From NCBI RefSeq assembly GCF_025813715.1, contig NZ_CP107532.1:2728001-2792000 (forward strand): a stretch of DNA of 64,000 nt, in the 5' to 3' direction. Source of the DNA: Methylobacterium sp. FF17. GTDB lineage: Bacteria > Pseudomonadota > Alphaproteobacteria > Rhizobiales > Beijerinckiaceae. Under the pieces are notes generated by a model. It saw only the letters and a program-made list of their open reading frames with translations, did not search any database and was not told the origin of the DNA. Both the position numbers and the translations under genes were made by a program. This document shows positions 55,721 through 64,000 of the stretch, piece after piece (position 1 is the first letter of the stretch; each line of letters opens with the position of its first letter).

Positions 55721-56080
55721 ATGCGTACGATTCCCGCCATAGTCCTCGCCGCGTTCCTGGCCGTCTCCCATCCCGCGCAGGCCGCCGGGCCGAACGGGGG
55801 CTTGACCACCGTCGCGGACGGTCATCCCATTGAGCTGGTCAGCACCGATAAGGACCTGACGTTCTTCGTCATCGGCGAGGACGGCAAGCCCGTGGACACC
55901 GCGGGCATGACGGCCAAGGCCTTCGTGCAGGTGGGCGGCAAGACCGAGACGGTGGCGCTGAAAGGCGCCGCGCCGAACAAGCTCTCGGGAACGCTGCCGG
56001 CTCCGCTCGCCGCCGGTGCGAAGGTGGTCCTGTCCACAAAGATGCACGGTCACAACATCCAGGCACGGTTCGAGAAATAG
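55721..56080 (+). CDS. Small periplasmic protein following the RND pump (module B)
   Basis: 119 residues: signal peptide (IPAIVLAAFLAVSHPAQA), then GPNGGLTTVADGHPIELVST and DLTFFVIGEDGKPVDTAGM, ending MHGHNIQARFEK. It is the counterpart of the gene at 34427 by position and layout. GAAAGGA lies upstream of ATG. Possible periplasmic chaperone or pump accessory; function unknown. Confidence 0.8.
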   Translation: MRTIPAIVLAAFLAVSHPAQAAGPNGGLTTVADGHPIELVSTDKDLTFFVIGEDGKPVDTAGMTAKAFVQVGGKTETVALKGAAPNKLSGTLPAPLAAGAKVVLSTKMHGHNIQARFEK

Positions 56081-56085
56081 CCGGG

Positions 56086-56110
56086 GGTCGGACCTTGATG
56101 CGGTCCGGCC
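56086..56110 (+). terminator. Hairpin at the end of module B
   Basis: 9-bp stem GGTCGGACC/GGTCCGGCC with one G-U pair and loop TTGATGC, starting 5 bases after the stop at 56080. No T-run follows. Confidence 0.5.
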
Positions 56111-56186
56111 GAGCCCAGGCTGTCGGCCTCCTCTAGGGGGCCGTAACCGGCGGGACCAAACCGCCATGTCACAAAGGATACCGACA

Positions 56187-56495
56187 ATGATCAATTCGAC
56201 CGGGATCAAGGCGGCCCTCGGGGCCGTCGCACTTGCCGCCAGCCTCATCCTAGGCGCGGGTTCTGCTATCGCCCAGCATCACGACGGCGGCCACGGTGGC
56301 AGCCGCGGAGGGTATGGCCATGGCGGCGGCTACCGTGAGGGCCATGGCGGCGGGCATGGCTACGGCCACGGCGGTGGTTACCGGAGAAGCCACGGCGGCG
56401 GGCATGGCTACGGCCACGGTGGGGGGCACCGTCGTGGTCACGGCGGCTACGGGCACGGTGGTGGCCATGGCGGTCACCGCGGTGGCCATTACTAA
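56187..56495 (+). CDS. Exported Gly/His-rich repeat protein
   Basis: 102 residues: signal peptide (AALGAVALAASLILGAGSAIA), then a low-complexity mature chain built from repeats such as GGHGYGHGGGYRRSHGGG, with His and Gly making up most residues and Arg and Tyr the rest. The DNA repeat (GGCCATGGCGG-like units) makes it prone to copy-number change. ATG 56187 has AAAGGA upstream; ATG 56166 is possible. Likely extracellular or periplasmic metal binding by composition. Confidence 0.72.
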   Translation: MINSTGIKAALGAVALAASLILGAGSAIAQHHDGGHGGSRGGYGHGGGYREGHGGGHGYGHGGGYRRSHGGGHGYGHGGGHRRGHGGYGHGGGHGGHRGGHY

Positions 56496-56646
56496 GGCCC
56501 GTACTCTCGGTCGTCCGGCGGAGCCTGCTTAGGCGCAGGATCTGCCGGAGGACATAGCGAGCCTCGATAAAACTTCGCGGTCTTGGCCTCGCCGGGAAGG
56601 CGCGCTCTGCTCCGCCCCCGGGAAGGCTGGTCGGCCGATGCGGATA

Positions 56647-56970
56647 TCAGTCGTTCCAACCGTAGCAAGCGAAGTGCCCTCGGCCGTGACCATGGTGCTC
56701 GCAATCATGGCTGTGGCGGATCGAGTGATGGTCGAGGTGATTGTCCTCGTGCGCGATGTGGTCGCATTCGGCGTCGGACCGAACACATCCGAGGTACCTT
56801 CGATGAACGTGATGGTGATGATGCTGGATCAGAGTCAATCCCGGCATCATTTGCTTCTGATTTCCTGCTCCGTGCGTTCAGAAATCAGTCCTTCCAAACT
56901 CGCTGGAAAGGGCGGGACCCATGAAGCCAATTGCGATGAGACACCCAAGGACAGAATAACGAAGCTTCAT
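56647..56970 (-). pseudogene. Exported His-rich protein gene broken by an in-frame TGA
   Basis: A minus-strand ATG at 56970, with GAGG 8 bases upstream, begins a signal peptide (LRYSVLGCLIAIGFMGPALS) but meets TGA at 56880-56878 after 30 codons. The same frame then continues for 76 codons with a His-rich chain: IQHHHHHVHRRYLG, HEDNHLDHHSIRHSHD, CEHHGHGRGHFACYG. The signal half and His half share frame and match the design of the intact His-rich genes here, so a single nonsense mutation is the simplest reading. Confidence 0.65.
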
Positions 56971-57232
56971 TGCGTAACCTCGTGATGGCAGCGCCAGAAT
57001 GAGACTATGGTTTAGATGCCACAAGGGGTTTTTCTTGTAAATTGCTTCGAGCTATGCTGGCTCGTAGGGACCGAACCCAAAAGGTCGAACCGGGTAACGG
57101 ACCGTGGGAACAGCCCCCCCGGAGCGATGGGGAGTTACCATATATCACCTTCTGTGCTGCCACATATCCATCGCCTACTAACAACCTTTGAGGTGCCCAG
57201 CGCGTCCACTACCGGGGACAAATCCTGCACAC

Positions 57233-57955
57233 TTACGGGGCTAAGCTCACAAGGATGGCTTCATCGTTGTCGAGGGGCACTGCCTCTAAGACAGGATTGC
57301 CAAGGCTCAAAAGGGTATCTCGCAGCAGAACCATCCACATGATGTGCCCCTCGATAACGGGCATGCGCTCGTGCCCCGAGGCGATGATGTCGAACGACTC
57401 CTGGATCGTCCGGTCCCTCAGGGATTCCGGGATGCAGCCCGAGCGCATCCACATGGGCGGGATGCGATCGGGGCAGCCGGGGTGCTTACAAATCGCCCGC
57501 AGGATACCCTGGATTACAGGCCGGGCAGCTTCAGCGTGCTGTTCAAGCACGAGCCGGCGCCGCGCGCCCTTTGCCGGGATCGGCAGCATCAGGCGGCCAT
57601 TGTTGTGCTCCTCGTAGATCCTGTCTGTCGTGGGGATCCAGAAGCGCCGATCTTTTCCCCTGCCGGCCGTGCCGAGACATCCGTACAAAAGAGCACCGCG
57701 CGCATGACAGGCTGCCTGGAGAGCCTTGCTGGCGTCTCGGACGCTGTAGCCCACGCTCCGCAAGGCCCGCCAGGACATCCACCCGTCTATAAATTCGGGG
57801 ATGTCCATCTGCCCCTGCCGGCGTCCTTGGCCTCCGAAGATCTCGCGCACGTCGAGTTCGATTAGAAACGGCGACGTCAGGCGGGGCTCGATCTTCGTCC
57901 ACCCGTACTCGAAGATCTCGATTGCCTCGTCACTGTTGATGCGCCTGCGTGCCAT
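57233..57955 (-). CDS. Hypothetical protein
   Basis: 240 residues, soluble, no signal peptide. It opens ARRRINSDEAIEIFEYGWTKIE, has SWRALRSVGYSVRDASKALQAACHARG in the middle, and ends NDEAILVSLAP. No family is recognised. It stands alone on the minus strand with non-coding DNA on both sides and somewhat lower GC than the metal genes, as expected of acquired DNA. Confidence 0.6.
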   Translation of the reverse strand: MARRRINSDEAIEIFEYGWTKIEPRLTSPFLIELDVREIFGGQGRRQGQMDIPEFIDGWMSWRALRSVGYSVRDASKALQAACHARGALLYGCLGTAGRGKDRRFWIPTTDRIYEEHNNGRLMLPIPAKGARRRLVLEQHAEAARPVIQGILRAICKHPGCPDRIPPMWMRSGCIPESLRDRTIQESFDIIASGHERMPVIEGHIMWMVLLRDTLLSLGNPVLEAVPLDNDEAILVSLAP

Positions 57956-58555
57956 AGCAGCCTCGGGCCTTGGGTTGGGACAGAGCGACGGTGGGGACGA
58001 CGCTTGCGAGCGTCGGAATGCCGTACGCTGTCCAGATGGCTAAGCCGCGCAGAATGCTCGACATCGAGCGCGCATCGAGAACATAGCGGCGGGGCGATCG
58101 AGCCCGTCCTGCAGGGCATGGACACAAGGTCGTCCTCAACAGCGTGGAGGTTCTTAACGAAGCCAGACGGTGGGGTCCTAAGCAGAGCCATGCTTTCGAG
58201 GATTCAAGTGGCTTCAGGCGAACAGGCGTCCTCAAGCAGTCCGCGGCTTTGTGAGGCGTTCGATTGGTGAGACAAGCAAAGCAGGCTCGGCAGTCGTAGT
58301 AAATTCTTGATCGCTTTGCCCGAGAGGACGCCCGGAACTAGGAGAAGGCGAACTTACGGCCGTATGGTCAACTTACAGTTGAGGAAGGAGAGCCATTGCG
58401 AGAGGCCAACTGGATGACGAATGAGCATGTCAGGCACCGAACCATTTTGACGAACTCTATTTGAACCGAGTGGTGCGTGGGCATGCCCCTGGGCCCGGCG
58501 TGGGTCTCGTTCGAGGGCGACATCTCGCATAGAATACAAAAGTACGGCTTAAGAT
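57956..58555. other. Intergenic region without a supported gene
   Basis: About 600 bases. The frames present have no family pattern, no good ribosome site and atypical composition. I see no RNA-like hairpin or repeat worth naming. Confidence 0.5.
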
Positions 58556-59104
58556 CTAGAACATGAGCGATTGCAGGGCCTCAGCATCGTCGTCACGCAC
58601 TGGTTCGACGCGAAAACCGACGCCCACAACCATTTCTCGAAGAGCCTTAAATAGAGACGGCTTTTTCTCAAAAAAGCAGCCTTTATTTCCAGCTAGGATT
58701 GAAACTTGTTGAGCACAAGCCCAGTCACCACCTCGCCACTTTAACGTTGGCAAATAAACACCGCCGACCGTCAAAACTAAGCCAACGCTCTCTCCCTCGG
58801 GCGTCACTCCGGGAATTCGACAATCCCATGCCATTTCGATTTTTTTCAATATGAATCGCTTTGAATCGATCGAAAATCTAGAATTGATAAAGAGCGGATG
58901 GCGCTCGACTCGCTCGACCCCGTGCTGCCAATACGACAATCTACCGCCTAGCCTGGGTTCAACGTTGTAGATCAGATGGCCAGACTCAATGCAGACTTTT
59001 GGGAGTGGGATACCAGTGATTTGATCAGGGTCTTCCAGGTCTGTCTGCTCAACTCTGTATTTTCTATAATTAATAGGTCGAAGTGCAGGCGCGCGTTTAA
59101 TCAT
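58556..59104 (-). CDS. Hypothetical protein in an AT-rich patch
   Basis: 182 residues, soluble. Parts include IKRAPALRPINYRKYRVEQ, HLIYNVEPRLGGRLSYW and LVLTVGGVYLPTLKWRGG; it looks beta-rich with a helical C-terminus (LFKALREMVVGVGFRVEPV). Codons are clearly more AT-rich than the metal genes, pointing to separate, recent transfer. It starts 14 bases after the stop of the next gene upstream (59119), so the two probably form an operon. No function known. Confidence 0.6.
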   Translation of the reverse strand: MIKRAPALRPINYRKYRVEQTDLEDPDQITGIPLPKVCIESGHLIYNVEPRLGGRLSYWQHGVERVERHPLFINSRFSIDSKRFILKKIEMAWDCRIPGVTPEGESVGLVLTVGGVYLPTLKWRGGDWACAQQVSILAGNKGCFFEKKPSLFKALREMVVGVGFRVEPVRDDDAEALQSLMF

Positions 59105-59118
59105 GAATATCGCATCAT

Positions 59119-59619
59119 TCAGTGCACTACGGAACGAACATGCTGCGGATTCGCGGCAATGTACGCTCGTCCATAAGGAGTTGCTGCCTGCCGCATGTTT
59201 TCGACAGCTTGTTTCCCACCATCATTCTGCTGTTCCCTCCTGTGATGTCGGGATGCGGCCGAGTCCCCGAAAGCGATATCTAAGAAGCGCGCATCCATGT
59301 ATGAAGCAACGAAGAAAGCAGTTAATCTTAGTGTTCTCTGCAGTACCACCGGCTTCTCATTTTTGGAGCTGCCATCCGTCTCCACAACCTTCAAATCAAA
59401 CCCCGATCCATCAAGGACAGGAGCTCCTGTAATGACATACAGAGCGCCTTGATGTGGTGCATCATCAGAAGGAACGATCGCAAAAACAGCATCGTTGTGT
59501 CTAATCTTACTATTGATAAACTTAACTTGCTGAGCAGGACCCAAAGCAGACAAAGCTACCTCGTTCTCACGAGCCTTTTCTATCATGTCTAAGGTGAAAT
59601 CTTCGATCTTATTGGCCAT
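59119..59619 (-). CDS. Hypothetical protein, first gene of AT-rich pair
   Basis: 166 residues from ATG 59619 (ANKIEDFTLDMIEKARENE); an in-frame ATG at 59745 would add 42 residues of unclear nature. Other parts: HNDAVFAIVPSDDAPHQGAL, VLQRTLRLTAFFVASYMDA, and a hydrophilic Arg/Gln-rich end. Low GC like its partner at 58556. No family recognised. A toxin/immunity or effector/partner pair is conceivable from the two-gene layout alone, but nothing in the sequence proves it. Confidence 0.55.
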   Translation of the reverse strand: MANKIEDFTLDMIEKARENEVALSALGPAQQVKFINSKIRHNDAVFAIVPSDDAPHQGALYVITGAPVLDGSGFDLKVVETDGSSKNEKPVVLQRTLRLTAFFVASYMDARFLDIAFGDSAASRHHRREQQNDGGKQAVENMRQAATPYGRAYIAANPQHVRSVVH

Positions 59620-59943
59620 TGGGTCCGTGGGAGGCTGAGTCAAAGCTGATGCTAAAAAAGTTTTTAGCACAAATGCCGGCTCGCGATAGGGGCCAAAAAA
59701 ATATATCCACAGGCTTGCGTGTCTGCCTGTCCATGCCAGTCGCATGCGATTAAGACCTTGGAGAAGCTACAACACTCACCCAAAGCATCCTAAATAGACG
59801 TGCCGCAGAAAATTAGGTTGCTGGATATAAATGATCTAGGCACGTGAATAATATTGTATTTGTGTAGAAGTGATAGCCGTTCACAGATTAGGCATGCGAA
59901 ATAGCAAACCCGAACCAAACTTCAGGTATTGGATCCAATTTAT

Positions 59944-60351
59944 ATGAGCTCAAACCGCCCCTTACCCGGTAGTGTCGAAGCGAAAATTAGACGAGCACCT
60001 AAAGTTAATATATCTAATCTCAACGATGAACAGCGCATACTTCGAGAGCACGTGTTGAGCCTTGGGAAGCAAGCTTTTGGAGAGCGCTGGCTCTCTCCAA
60101 TGGCCGCTGCTTTGTCGAAAGAGACCGGCCGCCGCATTTCGGTGTCTCAGGTTGCTCAGTGGCAAAGTGGCGAGAGGCCAGTGCCGATTGTTTTGGTTCC
60201 AAGCTTAAACGTCATCGCACACGATGCAGTAAGGCATCTATTGCACCGAGCGGATGAAATAAAAACTCGGTGGCTTGATGCAAATGATTGGGATATTAGT
60301 CTTGATATGAAACCTCTTGTTGTCCATCTTCAAAACAAAGGGGGAAAATAG
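59944..60351 (+). CDS. Small HTH-like hypothetical protein
   Basis: 135 residues, AT-rich codons. The segment LSKETGRRISVSQVAQWQSGERPVP looks like a Cro/C1-type helix-turn-helix with its recognition helix (SVSQVAQWQSG), so it may be a repressor or a phage-type DNA-binding protein. A TTG 15 bases upstream is an alternative start. It is divergent from the 58556/59119 pair, which it might regulate; the 200 bases between are AT-rich. Confidence 0.55.
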   Translation: MSSNRPLPGSVEAKIRRAPKVNISNLNDEQRILREHVLSLGKQAFGERWLSPMAAALSKETGRRISVSQVAQWQSGERPVPIVLVPSLNVIAHDAVRHLLHRADEIKTRWLDANDWDISLDMKPLVVHLQNKGGK

Positions 60352-60786
60352 CAGATCGATCCTACGATGTAGTTTTAATTCTTATTGAAGTTGCCTTACT
60401 CTATGAATAGATTACAGGTCTCAGCAACTAAATGCTTACGTAACGACTAGCCGCGCTCGCTTTGTAGCGTAAGTCATTCTCGTAGTCTGGCTTTATGGGG
60501 CGGCTGAGACACGAGGATCTGTCGCACGCGGGGCAACCGGCTTTCCACGTCCCTACGGGGCTTGGCTAGGACTTGCAGGCGCTTGCCGGCAGCGCGGAGG
60601 AGGTTCGAACCGAACGAGAAACCTGAGGAGGATGCAGGCAGTTGTTCCTGTCTTCCATATGCGCGTCGCAGGCGCGAACGGGCGGAACATACACCGTCCG
60701 GCATCGTGGCCGATAAGGCCTCAGCTATTTCCTGGGCCGGACGACCCTCCGCGGGCACAGGCTTCCATTACCGGGACGCAGTGTTG
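60352..60786. other. Left flank of the insertion sequence, no supported gene
   Basis: About 435 bases changing from AT-rich (left) to GC-rich (right), so an old junction lies near 60470-60520. Frames in the GC-rich half are short and unconvincing and may be remnants of a gene that the insertion sequence interrupted. Confidence 0.4.
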
Positions 60787-60813
60787 TGAACCGCACCGGG
60801 TTTCCCGGAGGCT
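60787..60813 (+). repeat. Left terminal inverted repeat of the IS
   Basis: 27 bases starting TGAACCGCACCGGG; exact reverse complement of 62078-62104. Confidence 0.95.
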
Positions 60814-60836
60814 CCAACTCTTGAGAGGATGGAGCC

Positions 60837-62065
<1,229 letters not shown>

Positions 62066-62077
62066 ATCAAACCCAAT

Positions 62078-62104
62078 AGCCTCCGGGAAACCCGGTGCGG
62101 TTCA
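62078..62104 (-). repeat. Right terminal inverted repeat of the IS
   Basis: 27 bases ending CCGGTGCGGTTCA; exact reverse complement of 60787-60813. Confidence 0.95.
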
Positions 62105-62427
62105 TCTGGGGCGTATAGGTTCCGTGTGTCGCGGTGACGCACCGCTCAGGTCAGTCCGCTTTTTTGGCTTGTAGCCGCCACGGAAGCCTTCTGGCGCACG
62201 CACGATGCCCAAGGCGCCTTTACGCTTCTCCTCCGTAGCCAGCCGGGCAGCATCGACGATCGCCCGTCAACGTTCGGCGTGACCTGCGTTCGGAGGGACC
62301 GCGGCGCGGAATTACGACCTCCTGGCAGGCAGGGCCGCCGCGCCCTTCGCGCCCTGCCCACACGTGACGACCGGATGGGATCGATCCGGCGTCTCCGAGG
62401 GGTTTCTCGAAGGCGCCGGCCGATCGT
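62105..62427. other. Right flank of the IS, no complete gene
   Basis: About 320 bases. On the minus strand a short open frame (about 38 codons containing TEEKRKGALGIVRAPEGFRGG) runs toward the insertion sequence and could be a gene remnant. It is too short to name. Nothing else is seen. Confidence 0.4.
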
Positions 62428-62805
62428 TCAGAAGCCCGGTCCCGTGAGATCATCGTCCTCAAGCGGCACCGAAGCCGTCTTCATGGTCGAGCTTCGTTTG
62501 ACGGGTCGGCGCCTCACAAAGCGGGGCTGCGGAGCCCGCGCGACGAACCCCACGTCCAGGCCGAAGGCACTGCCGATGCGTCGAAGGGTCTCGACGGTCG
62601 GGTTGGCTTCCCCGCGCTCGATCTCCGCCAGTTGCCGCCGGGTCAATCGCACCATGCCAGCGAACTCCTCCTGGGAGAGGCCGAGCGCATGTCGCATCTC
62701 CCCAACCGCACCGGGTAGCGCCAGCGTTCCGTTCCTGACGCGTTCGGCCAACTCGGCCCTCCGCTTCCGGATCTCCTCCGAGGTCGGCCGTCTCAATCCG
62801 CCCAC
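62428..62805 (-). CDS. hipB: HipB-type HTH antitoxin
   Basis: 125 residues from a GTG start 4 bases past the hipA stop. A HipB-like XRE helix-turn-helix (GEMRHALGLSQEEFAGMVRL, QLAEIERGEANPTVETLRRI) is followed by a basic C-terminal tail. HipB binds operators and neutralises the kinase HipA. The order toxin first, antitoxin second is the reverse of E. coli hipBA. A longer in-frame opening overlaps hipA and lacks the family N-terminus. Confidence 0.85.
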   Translation of the reverse strand: MGGLRRPTSEEIRKRRAELAERVRNGTLALPGAVGEMRHALGLSQEEFAGMVRLTRRQLAEIERGEANPTVETLRRIGSAFGLDVGFVARAPQPRFVRRRPVKRSSTMKTASVPLEDDDLTGPGF

Positions 62806-62809
62806 GTCG

Positions 62810-64000
62810 CTACCTCGGGGTTCTGCCAAGTGGCGGGATCGCCGCGATGGTGTCGGCGATCCCGGCGGGGCGATCCCCGATCGCCCTCGAAACCACGGCC
62901 TCGGGGACCCCGTGCTCGCGTGCCGTCCGGGGCAAGGCCCTAACGCGCTCCTCGGCTTCCCTGAGGATTGCCAGCAGCGCACCGGGGTCGAGGTCGTTCC
63001 CGGCCGCCGCCTCGCAGACGATCGTCCAGTCAGGAGCGTGGTCCCGTCCCGAGGCCCGCATGCAAGCCCATTTCGTCGGCCGCCCCGTATCGGCCGGCGC
63101 GAGACGCATGGGCGCGAAGTCGAAGAGCGGCGTCAGCCGAACTTGGCCGGATGCGTCCTTGGCCAGGGCGGTGTTGCGGCCGTGGTTGTCGGGGTTACCC
63201 ATGGCCTGGTTGAGCACCTCGCGCTTCAGGTACTCAGCCACATCCGCCATAGGGTCGGCCGATACGGCGCGGATCATGTCCAGGTATGTCTCGTGTGCCT
63301 CCACATGGCCGAACGCCGAGACCCCGATGGCGGAGACGATGCTTTCCTGCCCCCGGCGAACCAAGCCGTCCGGGGCGATTCGCCGGTCGAACCTCGGGAT
63401 GACGAGCACGCCATTCCTGTGCACCAGGGGAAGACCGACCCTGACGCCGAATGCCTTGGCGACGGCCGCATAGGCGGCCTCGCCCTCCAGGATCAGCCTG
63501 TCGCTCTCCTCGTTGCTCCGGAGAAGCTTGACGATGACGTGCGCCACGGCTTGGGTGTCGGGGACTACGGGGTCCGGATACCAGCGGCCGTCCCTCGCCC
63601 TCGTCATCGCGATCTTCGGCCACTCCCCCTGCAGGCCCGAGGATCCGGAGGCGACCATCGCGAAGCGATCCACGACCTCCAGGAACACCTCGGACTTGTC
63701 GAGGATATCGTCCCTGGTGACCCCCTGCCGCGGGGCGTCGTGCAACCTCTCCGCCTCGGCTTCCGCCGCTTCCTTGATGCGAAGGTTGCCGACCGGTGCA
63801 CCTGCGCCCCTGAGAAGCAACCGGACCTCGGAGCTCGGCGCATCTGGGTTGATGCCGAGATGCTCGGACAGCTTACGGCGGGCGTGTCCCTGCGGCATGA
63901 GGTCGAGAAGGAACGGAGGCCACCCCGGGTAAGACCGATCCTCAAGGTCGACGGGGCTCATGACGGAGACCGCCCGGGCGTCGGTCAGCGGCTGCCCTTC
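62810..64000 (-). CDS. hipA: HipA-type Ser/Thr kinase toxin, 5' end outside window
   Basis: The frame is open to the window's right edge; at least 396 residues are seen. The N-lobe part SVMSPVDLEDRSYPGWPPF and the HipA core VLVIPRFDRRI are present. The catalytic loop GNPDNHGRNTALAKD and the metal-binding LFDFAPMRL that complete the kinase site look intact. HipA kinases phosphorylate tRNA-synthetases or similar targets and cause dormancy. The true start is probably in the next few dozen codons upstream; ATG 63961 is in frame but mid-domain. Confidence 0.88.
   Translation of the reverse strand, partial: EGQPLTDARAVSVMSPVDLEDRSYPGWPPFLLDLMPQGHARRKLSEHLGINPDAPSSEVRLLLRGAGAPVGNLRIKEAAEAEAERLHDAPRQGVTRDDILDKSEVFLEVVDRFAMVASGSSGLQGEWPKIAMTRARDGRWYPDPVVPDTQAVAHVIVKLLRSNEESDRLILEGEAAYAAVAKAFGVRVGLPLVHRNGVLVIPRFDRRIAPDGLVRRGQESIVSAIGVSAFGHVEAHETYLDMIRAVSADPMADVAEYLKREVLNQAMGNPDNHGRNTALAKDASGQVRLTPLFDFAPMRLAPADTGRPTKWACMRASGRDHAPDWTIVCEAAAGNDLDPGALLAILREAEERVRALPRTAREHGVPEAVVSRAIGDRPAGIADTIAAIPPLGRTPR

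Noticed and set aside
56878..56880. Selenocysteine at the in-frame TGA
   Set aside because: No selenoprotein family fits a His-rich exported chain and no SECIS-like hairpin is obvious after the codon; nonsense mutation is simpler.
56638..56985. Plus-strand hydrophobic frame overlapping the broken His-rich gene
   Set aside because: It is the reverse complement of the His-rich minus-strand sequence, where CAT/CAC codons read as ATG/GTG (Met/Val-rich). It is a composition artefact.
59119..59745. Longer start (59745) for the AT-rich hypothetical gene
   Set aside because: The extra 42 residues show no conserved-looking pattern, but neither start has a clear ribosome site, so the choice of 59619 is only a preference.
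60474..60758. Minus-strand frame left of the insertion sequence
   Set aside because: No ribosome site or recognisable domain; could be a decayed gene, but not enough to annotate.

Overview
The window is GC-rich DNA (roughly two thirds G+C by eye) with tightly packed, overlapping genes and alphaproteobacterial-looking proteins. It fits a metal-resistance island or plasmid segment from a Methylobacterium-like bacterium. The genus is inference from protein style and base composition; there is no rRNA, tRNA or replication gene to fix it. Nearly everything from 1 to 56.5 kb concerns toxic metals: arsenic, mercury, copper/silver, and zinc/cadmium/lead. The right end (57-64 kb) is accessory DNA with an AT-richer patch, an IS3-family insertion sequence and a HipBA-type toxin-antitoxin pair.

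Layout. 0-5.3 kb: arsenic, with two ArsR repressors, two unrelated arsenate reductases, ArsB and Acr3 efflux proteins and an MFS transporter. 5.4-6.5 kb: mercury-type merR/merT plus a Cys-rich small protein, with no merA. 6.7-13.9 kb: a Cus-type Cu/Ag RND pump and adaptor with accessory periplasmic proteins, DUF411 and a BtuF-like protein. 13.9-14.6 kb: two His-rich secreted proteins. 14.8-16.3 kb: HigB/HigA-type module with its own operators. 16.4-20.8 kb: L,D-transpeptidase, lspA-cadA and a divergent MerR regulator. 20.9-28.1 kb: a minus-strand run with a Czc-type pump, adaptor and small His/Cys-rich exported proteins. 28.6-35.7 kb: copper module A (copZ, Cys/His-rich protein, fused adaptor, RND pump, small periplasmic proteins, DUF305). 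35.7-38.6 kb: cueR and copA. 38.7-45.3 kb: a three-gene minus-strand unit with a 1651-residue helicase-nuclease-Gre fusion, a PLD-like protein and a membrane protein, which is the best candidate for an undescribed (probably defence) system. 45.4-49.8 kb: MerR regulator, CDF exporter, ZIP-like protein and a two-component system. 49.9-56.5 kb: module B, a paralogue of module A whose pump has lost one transmembrane helix.

How it works together. Four MerR-type regulators (Hg, Zn/Cd/Pb, Cu, Zn) are each paired with a promoter of -35 box, 19-bp spacer carrying a dyad, then -10. Two promoters carry almost the same CueR dyad, so one CueR probably runs both copA and the copZ/module A unit. P-type ATPases and the CDF protein move metal from cytoplasm to periplasm. 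RND pump/adaptor pairs would then expel it, and His-, Met- and Cys-rich exported proteins probably buffer it. No outer-membrane channel (CusC/CzcC type) is encoded in the window, so the pumps must borrow one from elsewhere.
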